Made by a program: the position numbers and the translations under genes. DNA of 64,000 nt. Source: Exiguobacterium flavidum. Its GTDB lineage: Bacteria > Bacillota > Bacilli > Exiguobacteriales > Exiguobacteriaceae. Position 1 is the stretch's first letter. Every line of letters begins with the position of its first letter. Under the pieces are notes generated by a model. The model saw nothing but the letters and a program-made list of their open reading frames with translations, was not told where the DNA came from and did no database searches. This document shows, piece by piece, positions 17,886-26,626 of this stretch. The stretch is taken from contig NZ_QPKS01000012.1 of the NCBI RefSeq assembly GCF_003344535.1, positions 27,146-91,145 on the forward strand, read 5' to 3'.

Positions 17886-18485
17886 ATGATGTTGAAGAGA
17901 GCGAATAGGAAAAAAGGAATGATTGACGGCAGGCATGATCTAACGCAGTTTGGGGAAGAAGAACAGCGGCAGGAGATCATCCCTCACGAACATAGCCATA
18001 GAAAAGTAGTTTTCTTAGGGACTATTTGTACGGTGATTTTGGCAGCAACACTAGGCATGATTTCAAACTTCTCCAGTTCAGAAGGAAGTGCCGAGGAGAT
18101 GGTCGCTAATCGAATCAGTAAGTCTACCGCGGCAGGCGAGACCGTGTTTACGGAGGAGACCAATTCAGGAATCAGCGCAAGGGATTTCGAGGTCACTTTG
18201 GGGGATTCCGGGGGTGAGGCGAAAATGCTGATATGGGACTTTAACAGCGAGGATAATGATGAAGTCCAAATCCTTATAAATGGACAGCTGATGCGAGAGA
18301 AACTCATATTGGCACACAATCCTGCAGCGCTCTCGATACCGGTTCCGAGTACGGTGACAGTAAAGGGACTAAAGGATAATGGAGCTGGTATATCGTACGC
18401 AGTCAAGTTTCCGAATGATAAAGTGACGTATTATAATGTCGTAAGCGTGAATTCGGGTAATACGTATACCGTCAAACCATTATAA
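17886..18485 (+). CDS. Single-pass membrane protein of the AAA module
   Basis: 199 aa, unrecognised. A charged cytoplasmic N-terminus (about 1-38, rich in Lys, Arg, His) is followed by one membrane helix (about 39-60, VVFLGTICTVILAATLGMI) and a soluble, probably extracellular beta-rich domain of about 130 residues. AAGGAGG lies 5-8 bases before two consecutive ATG codons; 17886 is taken. Nine bases after the preceding gene, and followed by a strong terminator, so it closes the operon. Confidence 0.72.
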   Translation: MMLKRANRKKGMIDGRHDLTQFGEEEQRQEIIPHEHSHRKVVFLGTICTVILAATLGMISNFSSSEGSAEEMVANRISKSTAAGETVFTEETNSGISARDFEVTLGDSGGEAKMLIWDFNSEDNDEVQILINGQLMREKLILAHNPAALSIPVPSTVTVKGLKDNGAGISYAVKFPNDKVTYYNVVSVNSGNTYTVKPL

Positions 18486-18510
18486 ATGCCAGAGATGATT
18501 ATTGAAGTCG

Positions 18511-18557
18511 AAGAATCTGAGTGCCCTTATTTTCCAGGGGCATTCAGATTCTTTTTA
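18511..18557. terminator. Terminator closing the multi-AAA operon
   Basis: AGAATCTGA plus GTGCCC pairs with GGGGCAT plus TCAGATTCT across a 10-base loop, followed by TTTTTAAT. It also marks the end of the AT-richer region. Confidence 0.88.
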
Positions 18558-18625
18558 ATAAGCTCGGACTTGATAGATACTTGAAACGAAAGATAGAGGG
18601 TTTAAACAACTGGTTTTTCAAATCT

Positions 18626-18634
18626 TGCTATAAT
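18626..18634 (+). promoter_or_regulatory. Extended -10 promoter of the DUF4317-like gene
   Basis: TGCTATAAT is a perfect extended -10 (TGnTATAAT). No good -35 is visible at the right distance. The transcript would carry a leader of about 80 bases. Confidence 0.55.
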
Positions 18635-18719
18635 AGGTGACATCGGAGAATTACCATTAGTTGCTGATGCTTTTGTTACGCCAGACATGAACCTACTTAG
18701 TCAGGGAGTTGATATAGAA

Positions 18720-19913
18720 ATGAACAAAAAAGACATAGCCGACATCCGCAAACACTTCAAAGTGGATGCCGATGCACTCAAAATCGCTGAGATCTACAAC
18801 ATCTATATACGGAAGGAAAGCAATGAGATCTTCTACGAGGAGAGCCGTCCCTTCCCGCTGCTCGAGAAGGAACAACAGGAGCTGTTCCTCGCGAACTTCA
18901 AGAAGGTACTCGGCGGAAAGCTCGACGCGAAGCTGTTCGAGGTGAAGTTCCAGCCGCACGAAGACGGGCAGGAAGATCATACGCAGCGCCTTCTGTATGA
19001 AGGATTGCGCGCGGAGGACTCGGAAGACTGGCAGGAGAACATGCGACAGATCGCGCTGAAGATGTTCCGCGACGTCCAGTATGAGGACGACATGGTCGTC
19101 ACCTTCATCCGCGGTCAGTACTATAAGCCGACGAAACGCCACGCGGACGAGACCGACATCGATCCGCGGGACGACGTCTATACGACGCCGCTCATCCTCA
19201 GCAGCCTGAACTCGACCGAACTGCCGAAGACGTCGCTCGTGTTCGACTACATCGAGCGCGAGTTCAAGTCGAGCCCGCTCGTCGACCCGGTCATCAAACT
19301 CGACACGCCGGTCGGCGGTTTCCTGTTCCCGTGCTTCACGGACAACGCACCGGACGTCAATCATATCCTGTACGCGGCGCACAAGCCGAACCGGCCGGAC
19401 TTCCAGTTCATCGAGAACGTGCTGAACGGTCAGGAGATCGTCACGGCCGAGGAGGACAAGGCGGTGTTCGAGGAGGTCGTCAAGGCGGTCATCGGCGAGG
19501 AAGTGAACGCGCAGACGCTCGCGACGGTCTATGAGGAGATCAACTACCTGCTCGTCGCAGAACAAGAGAAGGAAGACGAAGAGGAGAGCACGCCGGTGCT
19601 CGACGCGCGGGAAGTCGAACGCGTGCTGAAGGCGAGCGGCGTCGAGGACGTCGACACTGAGCGGGTCGAACGGGCCTTCAAGCAGGTCGTCGACGACGAA
19701 CGCTACGAGATGAAGGCAAGCAACATCGTCCCGAGCTACGCCTCGAAGTCGATCAAGATCAGCACGAAGGTCGCGAACATCGCGATCAGCCCGCAAGACT
19801 TGCGGTACGTCAAACAAGTCAACTACAAAGGCAAGCGCTGCCTGTTGATCGAAGTGGAAGAGGACACGGTCATCGACGGGTTCAAGCTGATCTCAGAAGA
19901 CCTGATCGATTAA
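18720..19913 (+). CDS. DUF4317-like protein
   Basis: 397 aa, cytoplasmic, acidic, no membrane segments. The opening MNKKDIADIRKHFKVD and the IYIRKESNEIFYEE segment match my memory of the DUF4317 family found across Bacillota, whose function is not known. ATG 18720 is chosen with AGGGAG about 11 bases upstream. An in-frame ATG at 18687 lacks an RBS, and the frame stays open without a start back to 18606. Backbone GC-rich codon use resumes within this gene. It stands alone between the accessory region and the esterase. Confidence 0.78.
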   Translation: MNKKDIADIRKHFKVDADALKIAEIYNIYIRKESNEIFYEESRPFPLLEKEQQELFLANFKKVLGGKLDAKLFEVKFQPHEDGQEDHTQRLLYEGLRAEDSEDWQENMRQIALKMFRDVQYEDDMVVTFIRGQYYKPTKRHADETDIDPRDDVYTTPLILSSLNSTELPKTSLVFDYIEREFKSSPLVDPVIKLDTPVGGFLFPCFTDNAPDVNHILYAAHKPNRPDFQFIENVLNGQEIVTAEEDKAVFEEVVKAVIGEEVNAQTLATVYEEINYLLVAEQEKEDEEESTPVLDAREVERVLKASGVEDVDTERVERAFKQVVDDERYEMKASNIVPSYASKSIKISTKVANIAISPQDLRYVKQVNYKGKRCLLIEVEEDTVIDGFKLISEDLID

Positions 19914-19947
19914 ACGACAAATAAACTGTCAGGGAGGTTCGAATACT

Positions 19948-21039
19948 ATGTCGACTCACCACATCTCATATGCACAACTGCTCCATCGCCTGGAGACGTC
20001 CGCGCTCACCCGCAACGAGAACGGCGTCGAGACGGTCATCAAGCCGATACCGGATTCAGACACGAAAGGAACGCTCGACCCGCGCGTGCTTGACGTCGTC
20101 CTGAGACAACGTAGTGAGGAACCGGCAACTGAAGCGGAAACGGCGTTTTCGATCGAAGCGATCCGCGCGCAGATGGGCTGGCCGAATCAGGATGTCACGA
20201 CGAGCGCCATCCGTATTCGGTCGCTCGTCCTGGACGGTGAGAAGGGAAACATCCCGGTGCGGGTCTATGCGCCGAAAGCGGACGAGCTCCTGCCGGGCGT
20301 CATCTTCTTCCACGGCGGCGGATTCTTCGGCGGCGACCTCGAGACGGTCGAACATCCATGCAAGGCACTGGCGGAAAAGGCGAACGCGGTCGTCGTCTCG
20401 GTCGATTACCGTCTGGCGCCGGAACACCCCTTCCCGGCAGGACTCGAGGATTGCTTCGAGGCGGTCAAATGGGTCCATCGGCATGCGGAGGGGCTCGGCA
20501 TCGCTAAAGAAAAAATCGCGGTGGCCGGAGACAGCGCCGGCGGGAACTTTGCCGCTGTCTGCGCCATCCTCGATCAGGAACAAGGAACGGACATGATCAA
20601 GTACCAGGCGCTGATCTATCCGGTCGTCAATCTCGGGTCGATCGAGACGGACGATTACAGATGGAGTCTCGCGCAATATGACATACACGAGCATGATGAG
20701 CTGATCCGGGGCATCGTCTTGTCGCTCGGGGAGTCGGCCGACCTGTTCAACGACATCTACCTGCAAGGAAAAACGGACGTGACGAATCCCTTTGTCTCTC
20801 CGTTATTCCATGCTAAAATGAAAGGGCTTCCAGATGCGCTCATCGTCACGGCGGAGTATGACTACCTGCGACTTGAAGGCGAGGCCTACGCAAGGAAACT
20901 CGCGCGGGCCGGCGTCGAGACACGGATCGTCCAGTACAGAGGGATGGACCATGCGTTCATCGATAAGCTCGGCGAGTACCCGCAAGCAGAGGATTGCATG
21001 AACGAAATCGCAAAAGGGCTCAAGCGCGTCTTCGGATGA
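19948..21039 (+). CDS. Alpha/beta hydrolase, hormone-sensitive-lipase (HSL) family esterase
   Basis: 363 aa carboxylesterase-like enzyme. HSL signatures: oxyanion-hole HGGGFFGGD (about residues 122-130), nucleophile Ser in GDSAGG (about 194-199), Asp in TAEYDYLR (about 302) and His in GMDHAF (about 334). The YRLAPEHPFPAGLED segment is typical of the family. The substrate is unknown. RBS AGGGAGG 11 bases before ATG. Followed by a palindromic CcpA/LacI-like site and a GH3 glycosidase, so it may belong to plant-polymer use, but it is not clearly one operon. Confidence 0.93.
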   Translation: MSTHHISYAQLLHRLETSALTRNENGVETVIKPIPDSDTKGTLDPRVLDVVLRQRSEEPATEAETAFSIEAIRAQMGWPNQDVTTSAIRIRSLVLDGEKGNIPVRVYAPKADELLPGVIFFHGGGFFGGDLETVEHPCKALAEKANAVVVSVDYRLAPEHPFPAGLEDCFEAVKWVHRHAEGLGIAKEKIAVAGDSAGGNFAAVCAILDQEQGTDMIKYQALIYPVVNLGSIETDDYRWSLAQYDIHEHDELIRGIVLSLGESADLFNDIYLQGKTDVTNPFVSPLFHAKMKGLPDALIVTAEYDYLRLEGEAYARKLARAGVETRIVQYRGMDHAFIDKLGEYPQAEDCMNEIAKGLKRVFG

Positions 21040-21055
21040 TTTCGCGCGGAATTTT

Positions 21056-21071
21056 TCGAAAGCGCTTTCGA
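21056..21071. promoter_or_regulatory. Perfect palindrome, cre-like / LacI-family operator
   Basis: TCGAAAGCGCTTTCGA, 16 of 16 palindromic, lies 50 bases before the GH3 start. The AAAGCGCTTT core fits catabolite-responsive elements (CcpA) and many LacI-family operators. This predicts carbon-catabolite or substrate control of the glycosidase. Confidence 0.65.
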
Positions 21072-21121
21072 TAACTGACAGGACTGGTTTATCACGAATT
21101 TGAATCTAAGGAGATGACGGG

Positions 21122-23899
21122 ATGAAAAAGTATACGCTCGACTGGAATACATACACGGAACTGGCACGGACTGCGGTCGCGGAAGGGGCCGTCCTGCTCA
21201 AGAACGACAAGGAGACGTTGCCGATCGCACCAGGCGCGACGGTCGCGGTGTTCGGACGGAGTCAGTTCAACTACTACAAGAGCGGAACAGGGTCAGGCGG
21301 GATGGTCAACGTCTCCTACGTGACGAGTCCGCTCGACGCGCTCAAGGAATGCGCGGACCTTCAGGTGAACGAATCGCTACTGAAGGTCTACGAGGAGTGG
21401 GTCGAGAAAAACCCGTTCGATAAAGGGGAGGGGTGGGCCGGAGAGCCGTGGTCGCAAGTCGAGATGGCCGTCACGGACAGCCTGGTCGAAGAGGCTGCTA
21501 GTGCATCCGACGTCGCACTGATCCTGATCGGCAGAACGGCCGGCGAGGACCGTGACAACACGGCTGATCCGGGCAGTTACCTGCTGACCGACATCGAGGA
21601 AGAGCTGATCAAGAAGGTGACGAAGGCGTTCGCGAAGACGGTCGTCATCCTGAACGTCGGCAACATCATCGACATGAAATGGGCGACGGACTACAGTCCG
21701 AGCGCGATCCTCTACAGCTGGCAAGGGGGGATGGAAGGCGGAAGCGGACTCGTCGACGTCCTGACCGGCAAGATCACGCCGTCCGGGAAGCTACCGGATA
21801 CGATCGCCCGCTCAATCGACGCCTATCCGTCGACGAAGAATTTCGGGGACGCGGACAAGGGCATCTATCAGGAGGATATCTACGTCGGTTACCGCTACTT
21901 CGAGACGTTCGCGAAAGGACAGGTCCTCTATCCGTTCGGGTTCGGCCTGTCCTACACGGATTTCGCGCATGAGGTCGTCAAGGCGGCAGAAGACGGCGGA
22001 GTCATCACGCTCGAGGTCGCCGTGAGAAATGCGGGCAAGCGGAGCGGCAAGGAAGTCGTCCAGGTGTACGTCGAGAAGCCGCAAGGTGCCCTCGGCAATC
22101 CGGCGCGCGCGCTCGTCGCCTTCGAGAAGACGATGCTGCTTGAGGCAGGCGAGCGTGAGACGCTCGTCTTCAAGATTCCGGTCACGGAATTCGCGAGCTA
22201 CGACGACAGCGGAGCGACTGGACACAAGTCGTCCTACGTCCTGGAAGTGGGGACATATCGCCTCCACGTCGGGACGGACGTCCGCTCGGCGAGCCCAGCC
22301 TTCGACTACACGGTCGACGCGCTCCGGGTGATCGAGACGCTGAGTGAGAACATGGCACCGGTCGAGCCGTTCGCACGCATGAAGGCGACGCTCGGCGAAG
22401 AAGGATATGAACTGGCGTACGAGGACGTGCCGCTCCGGACGATCGATGTCAAGGAACGCTGCGCAAACGAGCTTCCGGCAGACCGCGCCTATACGGGCGA
22501 CCGTGGATTCCGGCTTGCGGACGTCCATCATGGAAAGGTCGAGCTCGACGTCTTCCTCGATCAACTGACGGACGAGGACCTCGCCTGCATCGTCCGCGGG
22601 CAAGGCATGAACTCGCCGCGCGTGACACCGGGTACGGCCGGCGCGTTCGGCGGCGTCTCGGACGATCTCGAGGCGTGGGGGATCCCTGCCGCTTGTTGCG
22701 CCGACGGTCCTTCCGGTATTCGGATGGACATCGGGACGAAGGCGTTCTCCCTGCCGAACGGGACCCTGCTCGCCTCGACCTTCAACCTCTCGTTGATGGA
22801 GGATTTGTTCGAGATGACGGGACTCGAGCTGCGTAAGAACCGGGTCGACACGTTGCTCGGACCGGGCATGAACATCCACCGCAATCCGCTGAACGGACGC
22901 AACTTCGAGTACTTCTCGGAGGACCCGCACCTGACCGGGCGGATGGCGATCGCTCAGCTGCGCGGGATGCACCGGGTCGGCGTGACCGGCACGCTCAAGC
23001 ACTTCAGCGCGAACAACCAGGAATTCCACCGGCACGACATCGACTCGGTCGTCTCCGAGCGGGCGCTCCGGGAAATCTACCTGAAAGGGTTCGAGATGGC
23101 GGTCAAGGAAGGGGAGGCCCGCTCGATCATGACGACGTACGGCGCCGTCAACGGCGTCTGGACGGCAGGACTGTATGATCAGAACACGCGCATCCTGCGC
23201 GGCGAGTGGGGCTTCGACGGCATCGTCATGACGGACTGGTGGGCGAAGATCAACCGGGAAGGCGAAGCCGCGAACAAGTATGACACGGCATCGATGGTCC
23301 GCTCGCAAAACGACCTCTACATGGTCATCAGCCAGCCGGACGCGAATCCGTTCGAGGACAACACCATCGCGTCGCTCGCAGAAGGGGAGCTGACGCGCGC
23401 TGAGCTGTTGCGGAGTGCTGCGAACATCTGCCGCTTCATCCTTCAGGCACCGGTGATGGAACGGACGCTCGGCCTGCACGACGGCGCGGTCGAGGTGATC
23501 GGCCAAGGCGAGGCGTCTGAAGAGGACCTCGACTTCGACGTCGCCTATCAGCACGTCGATGACGGCGGGAGCATCAGCCTCCGCGACGTCGACACGTCGA
23601 CCGGCAGCACGCACGTCTTCGCGATCTCGATCGATCAGCCGGGGATGTACGAAGTGACGGTCACGGCGCGTTCGCATGCCGGTGAGCTTGCCCAGATGCC
23701 GGTGACGCTGTTCGCGAACAACACGCCGTCCGCGACGTTCACGTTCAACGGAAGCGGCGGGGAGCTCGTGACGCAGTCGGCTCAAGTGTTCTTCCTCAAC
23801 CAGCACAACTACCTATCCCTCTTCTTCGCGCTCGGCGGGCTCGAGGTCGAGGACATGACGTTCAAACTTTCGGATTCGTTCCACATGAAGAACGTTTAA
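21122..23899 (+). CDS. GH3 beta-glycosidase with permuted domain order
   Basis: 925 aa, no signal peptide, so probably cytoplasmic. The usual GH3 C-terminal alpha/beta sandwich comes first (about residues 1-260: GAVLLKNDKETLPI, GRTAGEDRDN, GFGLSYTDF), then a fibronectin-III-like domain (about 280-395). The catalytic TIM-barrel follows (about 470-780: DGPSGIRMD, GPGMNIHRNPLNGRNFEYFSED cut short here, GTLKHFSANNQE, nucleophile Asp in IVMTDWW near 704), and a C-terminal beta domain ends it (about 810-925). This swapped order is known from Ruminococcus and Butyrivibrio beta-glucosidases. Good RBS. Sugar specificity is not known. Confidence 0.93.
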   Translation: MKKYTLDWNTYTELARTAVAEGAVLLKNDKETLPIAPGATVAVFGRSQFNYYKSGTGSGGMVNVSYVTSPLDALKECADLQVNESLLKVYEEWVEKNPFDKGEGWAGEPWSQVEMAVTDSLVEEAASASDVALILIGRTAGEDRDNTADPGSYLLTDIEEELIKKVTKAFAKTVVILNVGNIIDMKWATDYSPSAILYSWQGGMEGGSGLVDVLTGKITPSGKLPDTIARSIDAYPSTKNFGDADKGIYQEDIYVGYRYFETFAKGQVLYPFGFGLSYTDFAHEVVKAAEDGGVITLEVAVRNAGKRSGKEVVQVYVEKPQGALGNPARALVAFEKTMLLEAGERETLVFKIPVTEFASYDDSGATGHKSSYVLEVGTYRLHVGTDVRSASPAFDYTVDALRVIETLSENMAPVEPFARMKATLGEEGYELAYEDVPLRTIDVKERCANELPADRAYTGDRGFRLADVHHGKVELDVFLDQLTDEDLACIVRGQGMNSPRVTPGTAGAFGGVSDDLEAWGIPAACCADGPSGIRMDIGTKAFSLPNGTLLASTFNLSLMEDLFEMTGLELRKNRVDTLLGPGMNIHRNPLNGRNFEYFSEDPHLTGRMAIAQLRGMHRVGVTGTLKHFSANNQEFHRHDIDSVVSERALREIYLKGFEMAVKEGEARSIMTTYGAVNGVWTAGLYDQNTRILRGEWGFDGIVMTDWWAKINREGEAANKYDTASMVRSQNDLYMVISQPDANPFEDNTIASLAEGELTRAELLRSAANICRFILQAPVMERTLGLHDGAVEVIGQGEASEEDLDFDVAYQHVDDGGSISLRDVDTSTGSTHVFAISIDQPGMYEVTVTARSHAGELAQMPVTLFANNTPSATFTFNGSGGELVTQSAQVFFLNQHNYLSLFFALGGLEVEDMTFKLSDSFHMKNV

Positions 23900-23948
23900 G
23901 GGAAACCTGACAATGAATAGCGCATGCGTCTCTGCACGGGATGCAAAG

Positions 23949-23990
23949 AAGGCAAGCGAGAGACGGATGACGTCCTTCGCTTGCCTTTTA
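23949..23990. terminator. Terminator after GH3, left copy of the Wadjet-flanking repeat
   Basis: GGCAAGCGA (23951-23959) pairs with TCGCTTGCC (23977-23985), followed by TTTT. Its 36-base body is identical at 33 positions to the hairpin at 31773-31808 on the other side of the jet operon, including the loop sequence GATGACGTCC. Confidence 0.88.
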
Positions 23991-24116
23991 TAGTCGATTT
24001 TCGATTTCCAGTATAAAAACGTTTTTGCAATGTCAGCAACCCGTGACACTATTTTCTTTAGCAGGTAAAATAAAAGTAAAATATTGTAATTATAGGTGGG
24101 ATGATCTATCAAAGAC

Positions 24117-25130
24117 ATGTTAACGGACAATCTGTTGCGGCACCGGACGAAGACGATCACGATCGAACAGTTGGAGAGGCTGGTTCCACCGACCACGACT
24201 TACGAAGTTTTCGCCGAGTTGGTTTTATCCTTCGAAGCAGGAGGCGTACTTGAAATGGTTCGTTCAAGAGGGCGTAACACAAGAACTCCTTCCCTAGCCT
24301 ATTCATATCGGATCCAAAAGTACCTGCTCCTGGACGCCCACCATGAGGAGTTGAAGAGGTTCCGCCTAAGCCTGCATCCATCCATCAGTCTAGATGCCTA
24401 TTACCTACTGAGTCCATCCGAATGGGAGAGGAATCGCTCTGACGTCCTGAAAGTTCATTCCTATATCGAGCGGTACGGTTTTCCGGTGACGGAAGTCCCT
24501 GCACCGGAGCGCAGCGTCGAGCTGTTCGGTAATGAGAAGACGATCACGGAGGACGGCGGGAAGGAGCTGCTCGAGCGAATCGGCCTTTTGGAAGCGATGA
24601 GAATCATCCCCGTCTCGGATCCTCTCATGTTCGCCTTCAATCCAATGAAGGTAAGAAATCCTGTCCAGTACCATCTGATCGTCGAGAACAAGACGACCTA
24701 TCAGGCGCTGGCAGAGGTGCTGACGGCGACGGCATTCACGACGCTGATCTACGGGAGCGGCAATAAAATCGTTAAAAGCATCGAACAGTTCGATCGTCAG
24801 ATTCCAATCGAGGCGGAACATGTCCTCTATTATTTCGGGGATCTCGATTGGTCCGGCTTGTCGATTTGGCATCGATTGGACAGAAAGCGGACAGTACTGC
24901 CTGCTCTTCCGTTCTATCAGGCGTGTCTGAAAAAAGGCGCACTGGTCGGAAAAACGACGCAACGGGACGATGAGAGGGCATTCGAGTCCTTCGCCGCCCA
25001 TCTCGAGACGAAGGACGCGCGGCGCGTCAGGGAGGCGCTTGCTGACGGGTGCTATTATCCGCAAGAACTTTTGAAGACGAGCGAATTACAGATGATTTGG
25101 AGGGACGCCGTGTGGAAGCGAAGGAACTGA
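24117..25130 (+). CDS. jetD: Wadjet protein JetD, Toprim-type nuclease subunit
   Basis: Nuclease/recognition subunit of the Wadjet SMC system, which cleaves closed-circular plasmid DNA. 337 aa with a C-terminal DUF2220/topoisomerase-VI-A-like Toprim domain: catalytic Glu in VENKTTYQAL (about 190) and acidic FGDLDWSGL (about 240-246). The N-terminal part is winged-helix-like and less conserved. ATG 24117 is used, but AGGTGGG lies 16 bases upstream, rather far, and a stop at 24102 limits alternatives. First gene of jetD-A-B-C; the end overlaps jetA by 19 bases. Confidence 0.92.
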   Translation: MLTDNLLRHRTKTITIEQLERLVPPTTTYEVFAELVLSFEAGGVLEMVRSRGRNTRTPSLAYSYRIQKYLLLDAHHEELKRFRLSLHPSISLDAYYLLSPSEWERNRSDVLKVHSYIERYGFPVTEVPAPERSVELFGNEKTITEDGGKELLERIGLLEAMRIIPVSDPLMFAFNPMKVRNPVQYHLIVENKTTYQALAEVLTATAFTTLIYGSGNKIVKSIEQFDRQIPIEAEHVLYYFGDLDWSGLSIWHRLDRKRTVLPALPFYQACLKKGALVGKTTQRDDERAFESFAAHLETKDARRVREALADGCYYPQELLKTSELQMIWRDAVWKRRN

Positions 25131-26626
25131 CCGGAATCACGTCCGGATATAAGGAGCGGATGCGCAGGGTGGCGCTGTTCGATCCGCTGTTTGAACTCGG
25201 ACGGAAACAGATGAGGGACGACAGAGGAGAGACGATCGACATGAAGGGGCTCGGGATGTTGACGCTTCTTTACTTTTTTGAGCAGAAGGTGATGCGAAAC
25301 AACAAGGTAGGCGCGAAGGACGCGGCGGTGTTTCTTCGGACCGCGACAAATGATGCCTATGCCGTTCCTGTTACGCATTGGGACGAGATTGCCTCTGTCA
25401 TCATCAAGACGTTCCGCCCGCAGACCGGTAAGAAGCGGGAATATCGGTTCGAAGACTGGGAGACCGGACGAACGGGAGAAATCGAGTACGCGATCCTGAA
25501 GGCGAACGGATACGATGCGAAAGAAAACGTTCAGTATTACACGCTTGACGAGGACGGGCTCGAGCTCGTCTTCGCGACGAAGGAATTCTACAGCGAGTTT
25601 CAATTGTCGATCAACCAATTGATGTTGCGTAAACAGCTTGAAAAAGGAGAGTTCCAAAGTGCGCTCCGGCAAATCAATGAGATGTTCGTCGATGTCGAGG
25701 CGCTCGAAGAACGTATCAGCAAACTGCGCCATGAGATACAGCGCAGCATCGTCTCGGAGGAAACTTTCGAGCGCTACAGCCAACTGATTGAGGATGTACA
25801 CGCGCGTCTGGAACGGGAAAACGAGGAGTTCAAGGAACTGCGCGAATTCGTCACCGATTCGCGGGAACGGCTGTACGAGAAGGACGCCCATCGCAGGGAA
25901 CCGAAGACGTACGGTTTGATTCTGACGATCGTCCAACGTCTCGAACAGGTCCATTACAGCCACTCCGACCTCCTTCGGCAGATCATCGAGCTGAAGACGC
26001 AGACCCTTCGAGCGGCCCAGGAAGCGCTGTACCATACGGGCATCGATGCTTTCAACTTCAACCAGGAAATCGTCTATCGTATCGTCGGCACTCCTCTTGA
26101 TCCGGACACGATGAAAGGGATGCTGCACCCCTTTCTGTCCATTCAACGAGCGGCGTCATGGTCCCCGTTCGCGGTGTTCGCGGAACAGAACATTCGGGAG
26201 AATCGGGAAGCTTCAGACGATTTCGATTTCATGAAAGTCGAAGGTGAAGCGAGGGATGGCGACCAGAAAAGACTGAAGGAAGCGTATGGCGAGATGATGG
26301 AGAAGCTGCTCGAAGCGATCGAAGGAGGCGAACGGACGCTGTCCGGATTCGTTGAGACCATCCGGATAAGCGGTAAGGAAGAACTGTTGCAACAGCGTTA
26401 TTTCTATGACTTCTGGATGATTCTGCACCAGCGCTCACCGCTCCAGGCAGAAGACGCGAAGGGTGAGGAGAACGATCGGCATCTGTTCGACCGCGCACTT
26501 GCAAGTCTTGGTGACCGGACGCTCATCGTGCAAGAGCAAAAAATCATCCTCCACGTGACTTCACGTTATAGCATTCAGGAGATGGAGTTCGAAATCAAGG
26601 AGGAAATGATCGATGCAATACAGTGA
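25112..26626 (+). CDS. jetA: Wadjet protein JetA, kleisin-like subunit
   Basis: MukF-like kleisin that bridges the JetC heads. 504 aa, mostly helical, with a long coiled-coil-prone middle (about 190-300) and a winged-helix-like N-terminus. It resembles the JetA family tied to JetD-first operons (DUF5716-type by memory) rather than the DUF3375 JetA of type I. GTG 25112 is chosen because GGAGGG precedes it by 7 bases; a longer frame from 25049 would overlap jetD by 80 bases with no RBS. It overlaps jetB by 14 bases. Confidence 0.88.
   Translation: MEAKELTGITSGYKERMRRVALFDPLFELGRKQMRDDRGETIDMKGLGMLTLLYFFEQKVMRNNKVGAKDAAVFLRTATNDAYAVPVTHWDEIASVIIKTFRPQTGKKREYRFEDWETGRTGEIEYAILKANGYDAKENVQYYTLDEDGLELVFATKEFYSEFQLSINQLMLRKQLEKGEFQSALRQINEMFVDVEALEERISKLRHEIQRSIVSEETFERYSQLIEDVHARLERENEEFKELREFVTDSRERLYEKDAHRREPKTYGLILTIVQRLEQVHYSHSDLLRQIIELKTQTLRAAQEALYHTGIDAFNFNQEIVYRIVGTPLDPDTMKGMLHPFLSIQRAASWSPFAVFAEQNIRENREASDDFDFMKVEGEARDGDQKRLKEAYGEMMEKLLEAIEGGERTLSGFVETIRISGKEELLQQRYFYDFWMILHQRSPLQAEDAKGEENDRHLFDRALASLGDRTLIVQEQKIILHVTSRYSIQEMEFEIKEEMIDAIQ

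Larger units (their letters stand above)
9334..18557. other. AT-richer accessory region anchored at rlmH
   Basis: From the end of rlmH to just before the DUF4317-like gene the sequence is visibly poorer in G and C, and codon choice loses the strong third-position G/C seen in the wal genes and again after 18.8 kb. Contents: aldo/keto reductase, rlmH-end remnant, ECF41 sigma/oxidoreductase pair, and the DUF4230/multi-AAA module. No recombinase or transposase gene is visible in it. It is probably strain-variable DNA; exact borders are inferred. Confidence 0.6.

Noticed and set aside
18606..18719. Open frame continuing upstream of the DUF4317-like gene, protein-like in appearance (GELPLVADAFVTPD)
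   Set aside because: No start codon with an RBS, it contains the extended -10 promoter, and it is too short to tell from chance.
24101..24116. ATG at 24101 as the start of jetD, because AGGTGGG sits just before it
   Set aside because: It is out of frame with JetD; it would need a frameshift of 16 bases' length to join.
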